Assembly (NCBI GenBank): GCA_907163375.1 | Contig: CAJQUW010000898.1 | Span: 307,989 to 371,988, forward strand | DNA length: 64,000 bases | Direction: 5' to 3' | Source of the DNA: Prostheceraeus crozeri | Taxonomy: Eukaryota > Platyhelminthes > Polycladida > Euryleptidae | The notes under the pieces: generated by a model | Told to the model about the DNA's origin: nothing | Seen by the model: only the letters and a program-made list of their open reading frames with translations | Databases searched by the model: none | Made by a program: the position numbers and the translations under genes | Shown: one piece after another, positions 47,784 through 57,483 of the stretch | Layout of the letters: each line of letters opens with the position of its first letter | Numbering within the stretch: position 1 is the first letter of the stretch

Positions 47784-48432
47784 TTATGCAAATGTTGAGT
47801 CTCAAAGTAATAAAATGGATTTCAGACTTCAATGTGATAAAGTTCTGACTGTATCAGGTCCATCTCATGCAGGTAAAACTGTTTTCACGCTGAATTTATT
47901 GGATAAAAGAAGGGAGTTGTTTAAGGAACCTATCAATCGAGTGATTTGGTGTTATGGTATTTATCAACCGTCGCTGTTTCAGGAATTGCAAAGTCGCAAC
48001 TTTATTCGACATGAAGGAATTATTCCAGTGGATAAACTTCAGTCTAATGATGTTGTTGTATTGGATGATTTATTAAAAGAAAGTAAGAATTCAAAAGATG
48101 TTACAGATATGTTCACTCGCGCAGCACACCATAAAAGGTGTTTTATCATCTATATTACACAAAATTTGTTTCCTGATGGAAAAGAAGCTCGTACACGAAA
48201 CCTGAATACACACTATTATGCTATTTTCAAGAATCCGCGAGATAAAAGTCAATTTGAAATTTTAGCGCGACAAGTTGCACCCAGAGGATCAAAAGCCTTA
48301 ATTGAAATTTTTCAAGCAGCTACTGAAAAACCATACGGTTACTTATTCATTGACTTTACGCAAGAGTGTCCGGAAGAATTTAGATTTCGAAGTGATATTT
48401 TGAAAACTCCCATGATTATCTACAAACTATGA
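47767..48432 (+). CDS. Packaging ATPase, FtsK/HerA type
   Basis: 221 residues. Walker A is GPSHAGKT at about residue 32; Walker B is DVVVLDDLL at about 97. Then follows DMFTRAAHHKRCFIIYITQN, which carries the arginine and glutamine of the A32-like family. It pumps DNA into the procapsid. The stop overlaps the next gene's start by 4 bp, so the two are probably expressed together. It corresponds to the ORF at 2004-2792 in the first element, but the two proteins are clearly diverged. Confidence 0.9.
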   Translation: MALSVNYANVESQSNKMDFRLQCDKVLTVSGPSHAGKTVFTLNLLDKRRELFKEPINRVIWCYGIYQPSLFQELQSRNFIRHEGIIPVDKLQSNDVVVLDDLLKESKNSKDVTDMFTRAAHHKRCFIIYITQNLFPDGKEARTRNLNTHYYAIFKNPRDKSQFEILARQVAPRGSKALIEIFQAATEKPYGYLFIDFTQECPEEFRFRSDILKTPMIIYKL

Positions 48433-49121
48433 GTTCTTATTCACGCATGATTGTTATTCCTCAGGATGAATATGTACAATTGACTGCCATGCAGCAAGTA
48501 AAGCAACCTCTTGCAAATCAAATGTATAGGAAAGAAATAGATTATCAGCAAAATGTTCACATCAAAGATCCACATCGTGCTGTATTATTACAATCGGAAA
48601 CTGTTGAGCAATTGAAAAACTTGAAGAATAAGATGCGTGACTCAGTATCGACTGCTACACCTTTAGCATCTCGCGCACATGCCATATCTCTTTTCAACAG
48701 TATTGAACCCCATCTCAATGTAAATGATAGAGGAGAAATCATTACAGATGAAAATAAAGTGATTGATGCTTCACGTTATGAAGACTTGATTCAGTATGCG
48801 ACACGTAGAAAGCGCCGTCAGGGCTATGTTCCACCTGGTTGGTCATACTTTCTTAAACTATTGAAAAAGCATAATGTGCCAAAATTTGCTGTAAATAATG
48901 AGACATTGAAAGAACTTGATTCAACAGTGGCTACTACTCCAATGCTTCAGGCGATGAAAATGCCAACAAATTGGTTTAAGGCGTCACCTGCTACATCCCC
49001 TCCCACACTCACTAAGCAAACAAGAGGAAGAACTCGACGTAGATCTAAATCGCCACTAAAACTGGTAAAAGGAAAACGTAAAACAGCTCCTCCTAGGAAA
49101 TACATGTTCTCAGACTATTAA
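48429..49121 (+). CDS. Conserved Polinton protein beside the ATPase
   Basis: 230 residues. A helical, glutamine-rich N-terminal half is followed by IEPHLNVNDRGEIITDENKV, then YEDLIQYATRRKRRQGYVPP and GWSYFLKLLKKHNVPKFAV, then a basic C-terminus (KQTRGRTRRRSKSPLK, KGKRKTAPPRK). The middle block (a short beta hairpin, then dLi.yat.rkr..g..P.Gw..Fl..L....vP) recurs in Polinton proteins placed next to the ATPase. The function is unknown. The ORF at 185-1021 may be the counterpart in the first element. Confidence 0.6.
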   Translation: MSSYSRMIVIPQDEYVQLTAMQQVKQPLANQMYRKEIDYQQNVHIKDPHRAVLLQSETVEQLKNLKNKMRDSVSTATPLASRAHAISLFNSIEPHLNVNDRGEIITDENKVIDASRYEDLIQYATRRKRRQGYVPPGWSYFLKLLKKHNVPKFAVNNETLKELDSTVATTPMLQAMKMPTNWFKASPATSPPTLTKQTRGRTRRRSKSPLKLVKGKRKTAPPRKYMFSDY

Positions 49122-49169
49122 TATGAAGCAGATGTGTTGCTTGCCATGTAATGAGCCGCCAGAGGTGAA

Positions 49170-50283
49170 ATGTCGTTGTCACTTGCACTTGCTGCGCCAG
49201 CTCTCATAATGAAACCCCTAAGCAATGTGAACACGATCGCAAAACCGCTAAAGCTAAATGCTGCAGTTGTTGTAAATGTAGAAAGGCAAGAAAGAAAAAA
49301 GATGAGAAGGAGGAAAAAGAGTCAGCCGTCATCGACTGAACGTTTGAAGTCAATCTATTATGATGTAAAACATCCGGCAGGATTTGCATCTATCAAGAAA
49401 TTATCAAAAGCGAGTGGTCTTCCACAATCACAAGTGAAACGATGGTTAAAGGGTCAGGCTACCTATACACTCCACAAACAAGCGAAAAAGAAGTACCGCA
49501 CCCGCCATTATATTGTTCATGACATCGATGAACAGTGGCAAGCAGATTTGTGCGATGTTGCCTCCATTTCAAAACATAACTCGGGGCAATAATTTTATTT
49601 TAACCGTCATTGATATTTTCTCGCGTTATGCGTGGGCTCAACCTTTAAAAACTAAAGAAGGGAAAGGAGTAGCAAAACATTCCAAACAATTTTTCGAGAA
49701 GGTCGCATTCCAAAAAGAATTCAGAGTGATCAAGGAAAAGAGTTTGAAAATCAGCATGTGACAAGATTATTTGAGAAGGCATGACATTGAGTTGTTTAGT
49801 GTAAAGAGCGCTTATAAAGCTGCACTCGTTGAACGTTTTAATCGCACATTAAAAAATCGCTTGTGGCGACATTTTACTGCCAACTTGACACAAAATTGGA
49901 CAAAGGTTCTACAAGATACACTCCATGCCTACAATCACTCTATCCATCGTTCTATTGGACTCAGACCAGTAGATGTAAATGCTGACAATGTAGATAAAGT
50001 GCGCGAATCATTCCAACGTAAACGCACTCATGTGAAAAGTGATGTGAAAATTGGCGATAAAGTTCGTATCTCAAAAGTGAAAAGTGTTTTTGCTAAAGGG
50101 TACCTTCCGAATTGGACAGAGGAGGTATTTACAGTATCAAGGATTAATCAAAAAGACTCTCCGACCACCTACAAGTTGAAAGATTACGATAATGAAGGAA
50201 TTGAGGGTAGCTTTTACCGCGATGAGATTGAGGTAGTCACTGAAAGTGAAACATATTTGGTAGAGAAAATCATTTCGATGTAA
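49170..50283 (+). pseudogene. Polinton integrase (retrovirus-like rve)
   Basis: The N-terminal part has the usual Polinton opening: IYYDVKHPAGFASIKKLSKA, YTLHKQAKKKYRTRH and IDEQWQADLCDV (first catalytic D). Then ILTVIDIFSRYAWAQPLKT, and further on KAALVERFNRTLKNRLWRHF with the catalytic E, and YNHSIHRSIGLRPVDVN. The C-terminal part, with GDKVRISKVKSVFAKGYLPN and WTEEVFTVSRI, resembles a small beta-barrel reader domain. It inserts the element DNA into the host genome. The copy looks broken. Confidence 0.9.
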
Positions 50284-50432
50284 AAAACGGCAAGGTGAAG
50301 AATGGTGTCTTGTTAAATGGCTGGTTATCCTTCAAGTATGAACTCTTGGATGCGTCGTGCCGACATCTTTCATCTAAGTGATCGACAGTGATTCATGCAA
50401 AGTTGTAACTAACAATGTTTAGGGTTTGAGCT

Positions 50433-50747
50433 ATGAATCCAACTGCCTCATTTTATTCACGACCCTCCTATGTAAGTGGCGTAGGACAAATTTACATCGG
50501 TGCTCGCCGCCAACGTGGAGGTAGCATACTTGGTGCACTGAAATCTGTTGTAGCACCTCTCATATCCAATGTCGGTAGATCTTTAAAACGAAATGTTTTA
50601 AGTAATGCCGTTGGCTTTTTGCTGGTGATGTTGCTAGTGATCTTTCCAGAGGTAGAAGTTTTAAGAGCAGTTTGTTGAATCGTGGGAAGGAACGCGGTTT
50701 AAAAACATTGAAGCAGACCATTGCTGGTGTTTACTCAAGAAAGTAAT
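50433..50747 (+). pseudogene. pVI-like minor capsid protein
   Basis: The opening segment MNPTASFYSRPSYVSGVGQI, then IYIGARRQRGGSILGALKSV and VAPLISNVGRSLKRNVLSNA, matches the short glycine-rich amphipathic proteins found before the major capsid gene in Polintons; these resemble adenovirus protein VI (membrane-active) in composition. The QRGG-S segment could be a cleavage site for the cysteine protease. The region looks broken in this copy. Confidence 0.6.
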
Positions 50748-50758
50748 CACCTAAACGA

Positions 50759-50890
50759 ATGAATAAAGGAAGGAGGAAACATCGCGGAGCTGGTAAGGTG
50801 CGATCTTCAGTCAAAAGGCATTCACGCAAACGTCGCAGAGGCTCTAATCATTCATCAGGCGCTAAACGACGACGCTGCTATAACTTCTAA
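50759..50890 (+). CDS. 43-residue arginine/lysine-rich core protein
   Basis: A short complete ORF, with ATG at 50759 and stop at 50888-50890. About 18 of 43 residues are arginine or lysine: MNKGRRKHRGAGKVRSS, then RHSRKRRRGS and AKRRRCYNF. It lies between the pVI-like and major capsid genes. Composition, size and place match a protamine-like or adenovirus mu-like DNA-condensing protein. Function is inferred from composition and context. Confidence 0.6.
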   Translation: MNKGRRKHRGAGKVRSSVKRHSRKRRRGSNHSSGAKRRRCYNF

Positions 50891-50893
50891 TCA

Positions 50894-52379
50894 TGGAGTG
50901 TAAAACTTCCGGTTTTTGTTTGTTCGATCAACAAGCCATACAGAACAGATCTTCTTAGTTCAAGTATTGTAGATTATCATCCTCGAACAGCTGAGAATGC
51001 TGGCCCCATTGAATTTGTTATTCCTGTGGTAGTGATGACTACATAGATTTGAGTTATGCGATGCTTGATTTGAGGTTTAGAATTCAGCAAGCAGATGGAA
51101 CTGCTATTGACGATGCACAAAAAGTTGGACTGAACAATTTACCATTGACTACATTACTTCGTGATGTTTCTCTAACGATTGGAGAGCAGCAAGTGGAAGG
51201 TGGTCAAAGCGATTATCCCTATAAATCATATTTCAATCATGTATCACAGTTTCATCCAGCAGCACAAAAAAGTCATATGGAAGCCATGGTATGGTACAGA
51301 GATGAAGCAGGAAAATTTGATGTTGAAACAAACAGTGGCTTTGTAAAGCGATCTGCTATGATTAAAGATAGTAGAGTATGTCAGCTATATGGTCCGCTGA
51401 ATTTAGACTTCTTTAGACAGTCAAAGTTTTTACTGTGTATATATTTCAACTACTAACATGAAAAAAATAAAGGAATTAAAAAATAAATAGAACAAACCAG
51501 CATGCGACTCAAGCTGACATTGAATAAGCCTGAATTTGCGCTGAATGCATTTGCTAAAGTTGACAATTTTAGAATTCATGTGGAAGATATTGCACTTTAC
51601 ATTCGTCGAGTAGTACCGAATCCAAGTGTCAGTAGAGGGCATGCTGAAGGCCTTAACCGCCAAAATGCCATTTACCCCATTCAGCATACAAAGCTTCTCA
51701 CCTTTACAATTCCGAAAGATCAAAAGAGTTTCAGGAAAGATGGCCTCTTTCCATCGGAAATAAAGCACCGAAGCTCCTCATGGTGGCAATGGTTGAAAAT
51801 GATGCATTTAATGGTAATATAAAGAAGAATCCTTTCAATTTTAAACACAATCAGTTAAGTGAAATTGCTTTACGTGTAAATGGTGTGAGTCATCCTGGTC
51901 CACCTACAAACCAGATTTTGCTTCAGATCAATTTATGCGCAGTTATGTTGATTTTATGGATGTTTTTGGCTTTTACAAAGTAAAAAGTGAAAAAAAGGAA
52001 AGAGAAAAAACTTGCAATAAAGAATAAAAACAAAAATATAACAACAGATAAGAATAAATTAAAATATGAGAGAATAAAGAGAATAAGTAAATAAAAAAAA
52101 AAAGAAAAAAAAAAAAAAAAAAAAAAGATTACGGATGACACCAACGGACTGACTATGAAAGAGTTTAAGAGTGGATATACTATTTATGCATTTGATTTGA
52201 CTGCTGACAGCGATATTAGTGCACCCTATCGTCAAGCGAACGTGCCTCATAATATTCGTTTGGATTTGACGTTCAAAAGAACACTACCTGAGACGATCAA
52301 TGTATTAATTTATGCAGTCTTCGATTCAAATATTGAAATTACAAAGTATCGTGACGTGATTCTTCAGTATAATCGTTAA
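50894..52379 (+). pseudogene. Major capsid protein, double jelly-roll (hexon-like)
   Basis: Recognised pieces: YAMLDLRFRIQQADG, PLTTLLRDVSLTIGEQQVEG, YPYKSYFNHVSQFHP (the conserved YPYr.y...l line of Polinton capsid proteins), then RLKLTLNKPEFALNAF, IHVEDIALYIRRVVPN and the ending KEFKSGYTIYAFDLTADSD, RLDLTFKRTLPETINVLIYA, then VFDSNIEI. These match the double jelly-roll capsid protein that builds the icosahedral shell. The copy looks broken. Confidence 0.88.
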
Positions 52380-52690
52380 TGAGATGGTTGACTGCTGACG
52401 ATATTAAGACTAAAGTGCCGCATAATGCAGACGAAGCGACGTTGAAAGCTTTCGATAATGTCTATTCACTCGATACCTTACCACCTGCAGTAAGTCACTA
52501 TCCCATCTTTATTGTGCTAAACACTCATTCGCAAAATTTAGGCGTGAGCATTGGAAAGCGATCTTTATTGGAGAAGACCGACGTGGTGAACTATTTGACT
52601 CTCTTGCTCAACCTCCAAATATACCAACACAGCAGTGGTTGAGAAAACATACGCGTCAATATCAGCGAAATGAACGCATACTACAACATC
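52379..52690 (+). pseudogene. Adenain-like cysteine protease
   Basis: The frame opens TADDIKTKVPHNADEATLKA, then VYSLDTLP and HYPIFIVLNTHSQNLG. The last line is the typical yP..fI.NT....lGeHW. region of Polinton and adenovirus proteases, which process capsid proteins. It directly follows the major capsid gene, as usual in Polintons. The copy looks broken. Confidence 0.75.
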
Positions 52691-52867
52691 CACTTTCATG
52701 AACGTGTGGTGCTTTTTGTACTGTACTTCATCTTAAAACGTTTACATGTATCTCGATTTGCATCTATTATTCAAAACTTTTCATGTAATCCATCCTCTAA
52801 TGAAAAAATGATTTGTAAGTTCTATCATGATTTGAAATAAAAACATCATGTTGGAAAAAATTGTTTT

Positions 52868-53420
52868 TTATTTTACAATCCGCTGGGTACGTACAGACTC
52901 AATGAGATAGTCTAGGATCATATTTGCTTGTTCATGAGATTTTAGTCCAGTAATGATCACTTTACTATTATGAAAGATTGCCACATGCACAGGCAACCAA
53001 CAACTAATGAGAGCTGCAGGAAAAAGTTCGGGTTCATAACAAAAACTGTAACTGCTGGTACGAATCTTCAAAAATGATAGACTGTCACTCAATTGAGTAG
53101 AGATCACCATATTGTCCACAGTCAGATTCGACATCACACACCTCTCCCTCTTCCATATCCGACGTAGTAGTCTTTGTAGATCTAAGCGCATTGAATGCGC
53201 CTATGAATGAGAAAGGGCGCCGAGAATCTGTACAGTCCCATTTGGGAAGAGTTGAAGATTCCGTGAATTGTTCATCTTCACCACTAACATTTGAGGACGG
53301 CCCGGGTAATACTTGCGGTTTGGAAGCTGTTGGCGTAATGTTGTGAGATCGATTTTGGTGTAGAGTCTGAAGCGACGGAGAATGTTGACGATGGTGTAGC
53401 GATGGCGCTCATGATGAAAG
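52868..53420 (-). pseudogene. TATA-binding-protein-like gene (two TBP repeats) in the Polinton
   Basis: Two neighbouring segments each match one TBP repeat. Upstream part (about 53400-53205): YTIVNILRRFRLYTKIDLTT, YYPGRPQMLVVKM, LQLFPNGTVQILGALS. Downstream part (52868-53191, 107 codons): LTVDNMVISTQLSDSL, SFCYEPELFPAALIS, VAIFHNSKVIITGLKSHE. Eukaryotic TBP has YEPELFPGLIYR...LLIFVSGK.V.TGAK at the same place in its second repeat. TBP bends TATA DNA and starts transcription. A tataaa word (near 53450) lies about 40 bp upstream of the first candidate ATG on this strand. The gene is convergent with the capsid genes. The copy looks broken; the TBP identity of the second repeat is the firmer one. 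Confidence 0.72.
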
Positions 53421-53492
53421 AATGAGTAAATTGAGCGATGTACCTTCCTTTATACTTTTCCCAACTACCTTGATAAAACTCCTATTCCTCAA

Positions 53493-53774
53493 CTAGAAAT
53501 GTGAAGTTAGTATGAAGTTGGGAAAAAAAAAAAAAAATGATAGAGTTGAATTCGCCGATTGTTGACGCGCAGCCAGATGCGATTTCCAATACGTGAATGT
53601 CTTTTCATATAGAAGTATTTCAAGTCCTTCATGATATGATGTTCTTTTAAGAGATTGAAAATGACGATAAGATAAAGCAAACTCTCTTCTCACATTTCCA
53701 GTTGAATCTTTGAAATAGACGTTTCGATCATGATCCGTTTCAATACGTTGTAGGGAATCTAATTTCCAACTCAT
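53493..53774 (-). CDS. PC4-like protein 1 (candidate)
   Basis: 93 residues: WKLDSLQRIETDHDRNVYFK, REFALSYRHFQSLKRT, then a divergent tail. It shares W.LDSLQ.I..D.d.NV.FK, the r...L..r.F..L line and the SANS.SF ending with the ORF at 53855-54184, so the two are paralogues made by an old duplication. The fold pattern (strands, then GI.Lt...W..L helix) is like the transcription coactivator PC4/SUB1, less clearly here than in the neighbour. The tail reads through an oligo-A/T tract and may be unreliable. Confidence 0.4.
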   Translation of the reverse strand: MSWKLDSLQRIETDHDRNVYFKDSTGNVRREFALSYRHFQSLKRTSYHEGLEILLYEKTFTYWKSHLAARQQSANSTLSFFFFFPNFILTSHF

Positions 53775-53854
53775 GGTGCGTGGTAATCATATCTGATTAA
53801 GATTTGCAACACTAAAAAAAAATAGTAGGGCGATGAACTCACGACGAATAAATG

Positions 53855-54184
53855 TCATGATGGAGCGATGTATGTATCTTCTATACGTCTATTCTCCCAA
53901 TTGTATTTGCGAAATGAGAAACAGTTTGCGGAATGAGAATGGTAGATTTGAATTTCATTTCTGTAATGTTGAAGCCAAACTTGATCACCCAAGGAGATGA
54001 ATCTTAAAGTTTCAAAATATTCCAAATCCCTCATGATATCATTGAGGTTGACAAATTGTCGCCATGTTAATGTAATTCCTCTTGATGTATGACCATGAGA
54101 ATTTTTGAAATGTACGTTTCCATCACGATCAACTCTGATATATTGTAGAGAGTCCAAAATCCAAGTCTTCATGATGTTATGCAA
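53855..54184 (-). CDS. PC4-like protein 2 (candidate)
   Basis: 109 residues: WILDSLQYIRVDRDGNVHFK, then GHTSRGITLTWRQFVNLNDI and MRDLEYFETLRF. PC4/SUB1 has (i)...rYv.v....gkv.idiR.y....g...PgrkGIsL...qw..L...i.did.a. in the same order; here RGITLTWRQFVNLNDIM is the clearest match. PC4 binds single-stranded DNA and assists transcription initiation and promoter opening; PC4-like genes have been noted in Polinton-related elements (from memory). It lies upstream of its paralogue and the TBP-like gene on the same strand. A tttttatattgc word upstream may be a promoter. Confidence 0.5.
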   Translation of the reverse strand: MHNIMKTWILDSLQYIRVDRDGNVHFKNSHGHTSRGITLTWRQFVNLNDIMRDLEYFETLRFISLGDQVWLQHYRNEIQIYHSHSANCFSFRKYNWENRRIEDTYIAPS

Positions 54185-54414
54185 AGTTGCAGATTAGCAA
54201 TATAAAAATGTCGTTTTATCATATTTTGCTTAGCAATGCGGCTACAAAGAGATTTACTAGTAATCGAGCCGTGCCGGCACTCCTTTTCTACTCCCATTGA
54301 TCATGCACAACAGCTAAATGGGAATTGGGAAGTGGGGTGTCACTCAACTTGTTTATAGCAACTGTGTCTAATACTTTTGATCATGAGGTGATGACTATGT
54401 AATATGAGGCGTAC

Positions 54415-54786
54415 ATGACTGCTTATCAATGTGAAAAGGGCTGCCGAGTATACATTCCACAGTGGCCAAAGAAAGATCTCTTATCATGTAAAAAGTTTAT
54501 ATATGATTTCTTGAATAAAGCGTGTAAACATATTGTCCAATTTACTCCGCACACTGATGATTATAATTATGTACATCATGTAGTTGAGAAAGATTGGATT
54601 GTTGGTTTAAGTCCAAGTTTAAGAAATGAGTTAGGTTACCTCGCTAGCGCCTTAACAAGCTATGATAATTTTAACGTTAATTACCACATAAGTGGTCATA
54701 AACAGTTAATATATCGAGAGGAAGCTTATTATGTAGATCTTATTCCAAGAAATGAAAGACGTTTGGTGAAGAAGAATTGTGATTAA
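54415..54786 (+). CDS. Hypothetical Polinton protein, 123 residues
   Basis: Not recognised. It has a cysteine-containing opening (YQCEKGCRVYIPQWPKK), aromatic-rich middle segments (YNYVHHVVEKDWIVGLS) and a charged end (LIPRNERRLVKKNCD). It lies between the PC4-like and penton-like genes, with about 20 bp to the next likely start at 54804. It may be a tail or fibre-related accessory, but nothing shows this. Confidence 0.4.
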   Translation: MTAYQCEKGCRVYIPQWPKKDLLSCKKFIYDFLNKACKHIVQFTPHTDDYNYVHHVVEKDWIVGLSPSLRNELGYLASALTSYDNFNVNYHISGHKQLIYREEAYYVDLIPRNERRLVKKNCD

Positions 54787-54803
54787 GCCAAGACAAGACA
54801 AAC

Positions 54804-55622
54804 ATGACTCCTGAAACATTATTGAAGAAATTTAATTATCTCCTTCGAGTTGATGGTAAACAAGTGGCAACATTTGGCACTTGATATCAAATCATCTAAT
54901 CATATTGCAATAAGCAAATTAAATGATGATGATCTAGTATTAGTTTGTTCAAAAGATTTTCATCAGTTCTTACGACATCGTTCTGCAGCTGTTCATGGAA
55001 AATCTGATATGCAACATTTACCATGTGAAAGGCCAAATCAATTTGATACAGAATGGGCCGTATCTTTATACAGAAAGTGTGTAGAGCCTTTTGGTGGTTT
55101 CTTACATGAAACAAGAGTGTTGATGCCTCGCATTATTACTTCGGTTAAATTGGTTGTAGATTATTTAAATGAAGTGATTAATGAGCAACATATTTCATTT
55201 TCTGAAAAAGAAGGTACTTTGTCTCTCACTATAAATGGAAAAGGTATTGAACTAATTATGGATAAAACTCTAATGGACATTTTGGGTTTTGATCAAAATA
55301 TCTTTAAAAGTGGTACTGTAACCAAGCTAGCGCAGACCTGTCGCTATCGCGACGTATTAACTATTTTCAGATATATTCCAATATTGGTGAAGATGTACGT
55401 GTGGGAGATGTTGAAGCTCCATTGCTAGCAATGATACCATACCAGCCAAAGATCTGCAGTATTTTATCTGAGCATACTTTCAAGAAAGTGCATTATACAA
55501 AGCTGAAATCAAACTACATCCCACAAATTGATATTGCCATTTATGATGATGCTGGTGCGTTGATTCCTTTTCATAAAGATGCTGTGACAAGTATTACACT
55601 CCATTTCCGAATGAAGAGTTAA
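54804..55622 (+). pseudogene. Penton-like / minor capsid candidate
   Basis: The first segments carry VDYLNEVINEQHISFSEKEG, then LIMDKTLMDILGFDQNIFKS (the LGF motif). The last has YTKLKSNYIPQIDIAIYDDA and GALIPFHKDAVTSITLHFRM, a typical ending of the form I.I.Dd.G..i.f....v.i.LhFr. The ORF at 1078-1866 shows the same blocks. The neighbouring gene at 55632 is of a related kind. It is probably a capsid-vertex or minor capsid protein. The copy looks broken. Confidence 0.55.
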
Positions 55623-55631
55623 TGCAAAAGT

Positions 55632-57060
55632 ATGCTATTATATTTTTCCAATGTGAATAATATGGAAAGTGAAAATAAGGACTCGTTTCTAATCTACTTG
55701 CCCAGTAATGCTTCTATGAATAAATTTCCCAAAAATAAACCATCAGACTATCGAGTAGAATTAAATCGGCCACTGCATTTAGAAGGTGAATGGGAGGTTG
55801 GCGTTTCTAGTATTTGCTATGATAGCAATATTCAGAATGTGAATGATTTGGAAGAAATGATATTGACTCCTCGCACCCATGATGGAATAACGATGAATAA
55901 TGCATTCCAGTTCCCATACAATTTAACATCAGATGGAAAATGGAACTATGAATGGATTCAGATAAAATCAGATTCTTATGAGCCATTTGGGAATGAGAAA
56001 ATTATTAAGGCATTCAACAGTGGTAATACTTCCATCATGAAGAATAAAAATCAGAAAGCTTATGAGTTTACTATCTATCATTGGAGTGGGAGACAGTTCC
56101 TCCGCTTTCATTCTTTTACTAAAGGTCTTACGCTGAGGTTGGATAGTGAATTCTATCCGCATCTTGGTTTTGGTCATGGACTACATCTAACGTCAATTGC
56201 TACTGCAAATGTTAGAAAAGTTTATTCAAATCGAATCAACAAATTTCATTATAGATTTAAAATATTTGATGAAGATGTTGTAGAATGCGAAGAAAGCATC
56301 ATTTTGAAAAAGCGTGGTGTTCAACCTTTATCACTTATTGAGTTAGTAAAACGATGGAATGAGACTGTGGGTAAGAAGTATGGAGAAAAAATTATGGCGG
56401 ACAAAAATAAGTTGGTTATTCAGAAATATAATGACAAACTTACAGTTTATTTCTCTCCAACCTTGCGTCATTTTGTAAGACATTATACACCTATTATTGG
56501 AAGCGGTGTGGTGTATGCTTCTCATGAATATCACACTAAAGCTATTCAGTTAATGATGAATGGTGGGTGGACATCTATGGCGATCGCATCAAGAAAATTT
56601 ACCAGTCTTATGAAGAATCTAAAGTTGCTATCAATATAATGCCGCGTCTATATCATACAGTTGAAAGCTTCATTCATGTAGTAAATCCTTATATACAACA
56701 GAAGTTGAAGCATGTGATGAAAGTAAATATGATGTAAAGACACACCACATTTCGTTTTCAATTGAAAATCAACGCGTTGTTCTGAAACTGGGTGATGACA
56801 TTCAATGTCAATTGATAAAAATTTGAAAAAACTCTTTTGGTTTTTCAATGCTACAAACAGTGTTTGCTGCTGCGCATACGATTGGTATAGAAACACCAAT
56901 GACACTTGATAAACATGAACACACCTTTACATTCAAAGTGATTTGATTCTACCTATTTCTGTTGGTGAGAAAAAGAATACATTTTACGTGATTTCATTCA
57001 TGATATAGACGCTTCATATGGAATAGTCGAGAAAGATGTTTGAATCTATTTTCTATCATC
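55632..57060 (+). pseudogene. Second penton-like / vertex protein candidate
   Basis: A 335-codon open part starts near 55660 with SFLIYLPSNASMNKFPKNKP, SDYRVELNRPLHLEGEWEVG and VSSICYDSNIQNV. The opening (f.lyLPSN.S....peNk...y...l..pl.L.G.wEVgL..i.y) is widespread in Polintons and adintoviruses. The middle has LRLDSEFYPHLGFGHGL (LGF motif) and a second similar domain from about residue 215. Recognisable sequence runs on to about 57060. The protein is probably a capsid-vertex or fibre-base component. The copy looks broken towards the 3' end. Confidence 0.6.
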
Positions 57061-57483
57061 CCGTCGTCAAACAAACTATACCCTCTATTGCTATCAAAAT
57101 TACCAATGGTTTACAAGAGTGCATCCATGTGAAAGATACTAAATCCCTCATAACGTTAGTGTTTCGGAAAACAAAGTGAAGTCATTGTGATATGTTTATT
57201 GAAATATGTACATGAATGTGAAGCAATAGACTTTATACAACATCCACTGAAAATATATACATGAGCGCACTTCAATAAACATTGTTATATACAAAAAGTC
57301 TTTTTACTTCGTGAAGGGTGGAAATATACAGGGATAGAAAAATGTCTTTCAGTGGAAAAGTCATCACATGGGGAATGTACAGATGTGGACACATATTCAC
57401 AAGGAAAAAACAATCTCATGCGATACATAAAACAACAATGTTTATCTACAGAAATCAACATCAAAATACTAAGTTAAGGATGA
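57061..57483. other. Convergent intergenic region of the Polinton
   Basis: No recognised gene. It lies between the 3' ends of the penton-like gene (plus) and the polymerase (minus), so transcription terminators for both would be expected; an aataaa word occurs near 57273. Confidence 0.35.

Noticed and set aside
52868-53191. Considering this ORF as a random Polinton hypothetical
   Set aside because: The YEPELFP and IF..SKVIITG.K motifs with correct spacing, and a neighbouring first-repeat-like segment, make a TBP relation far more likely than chance.
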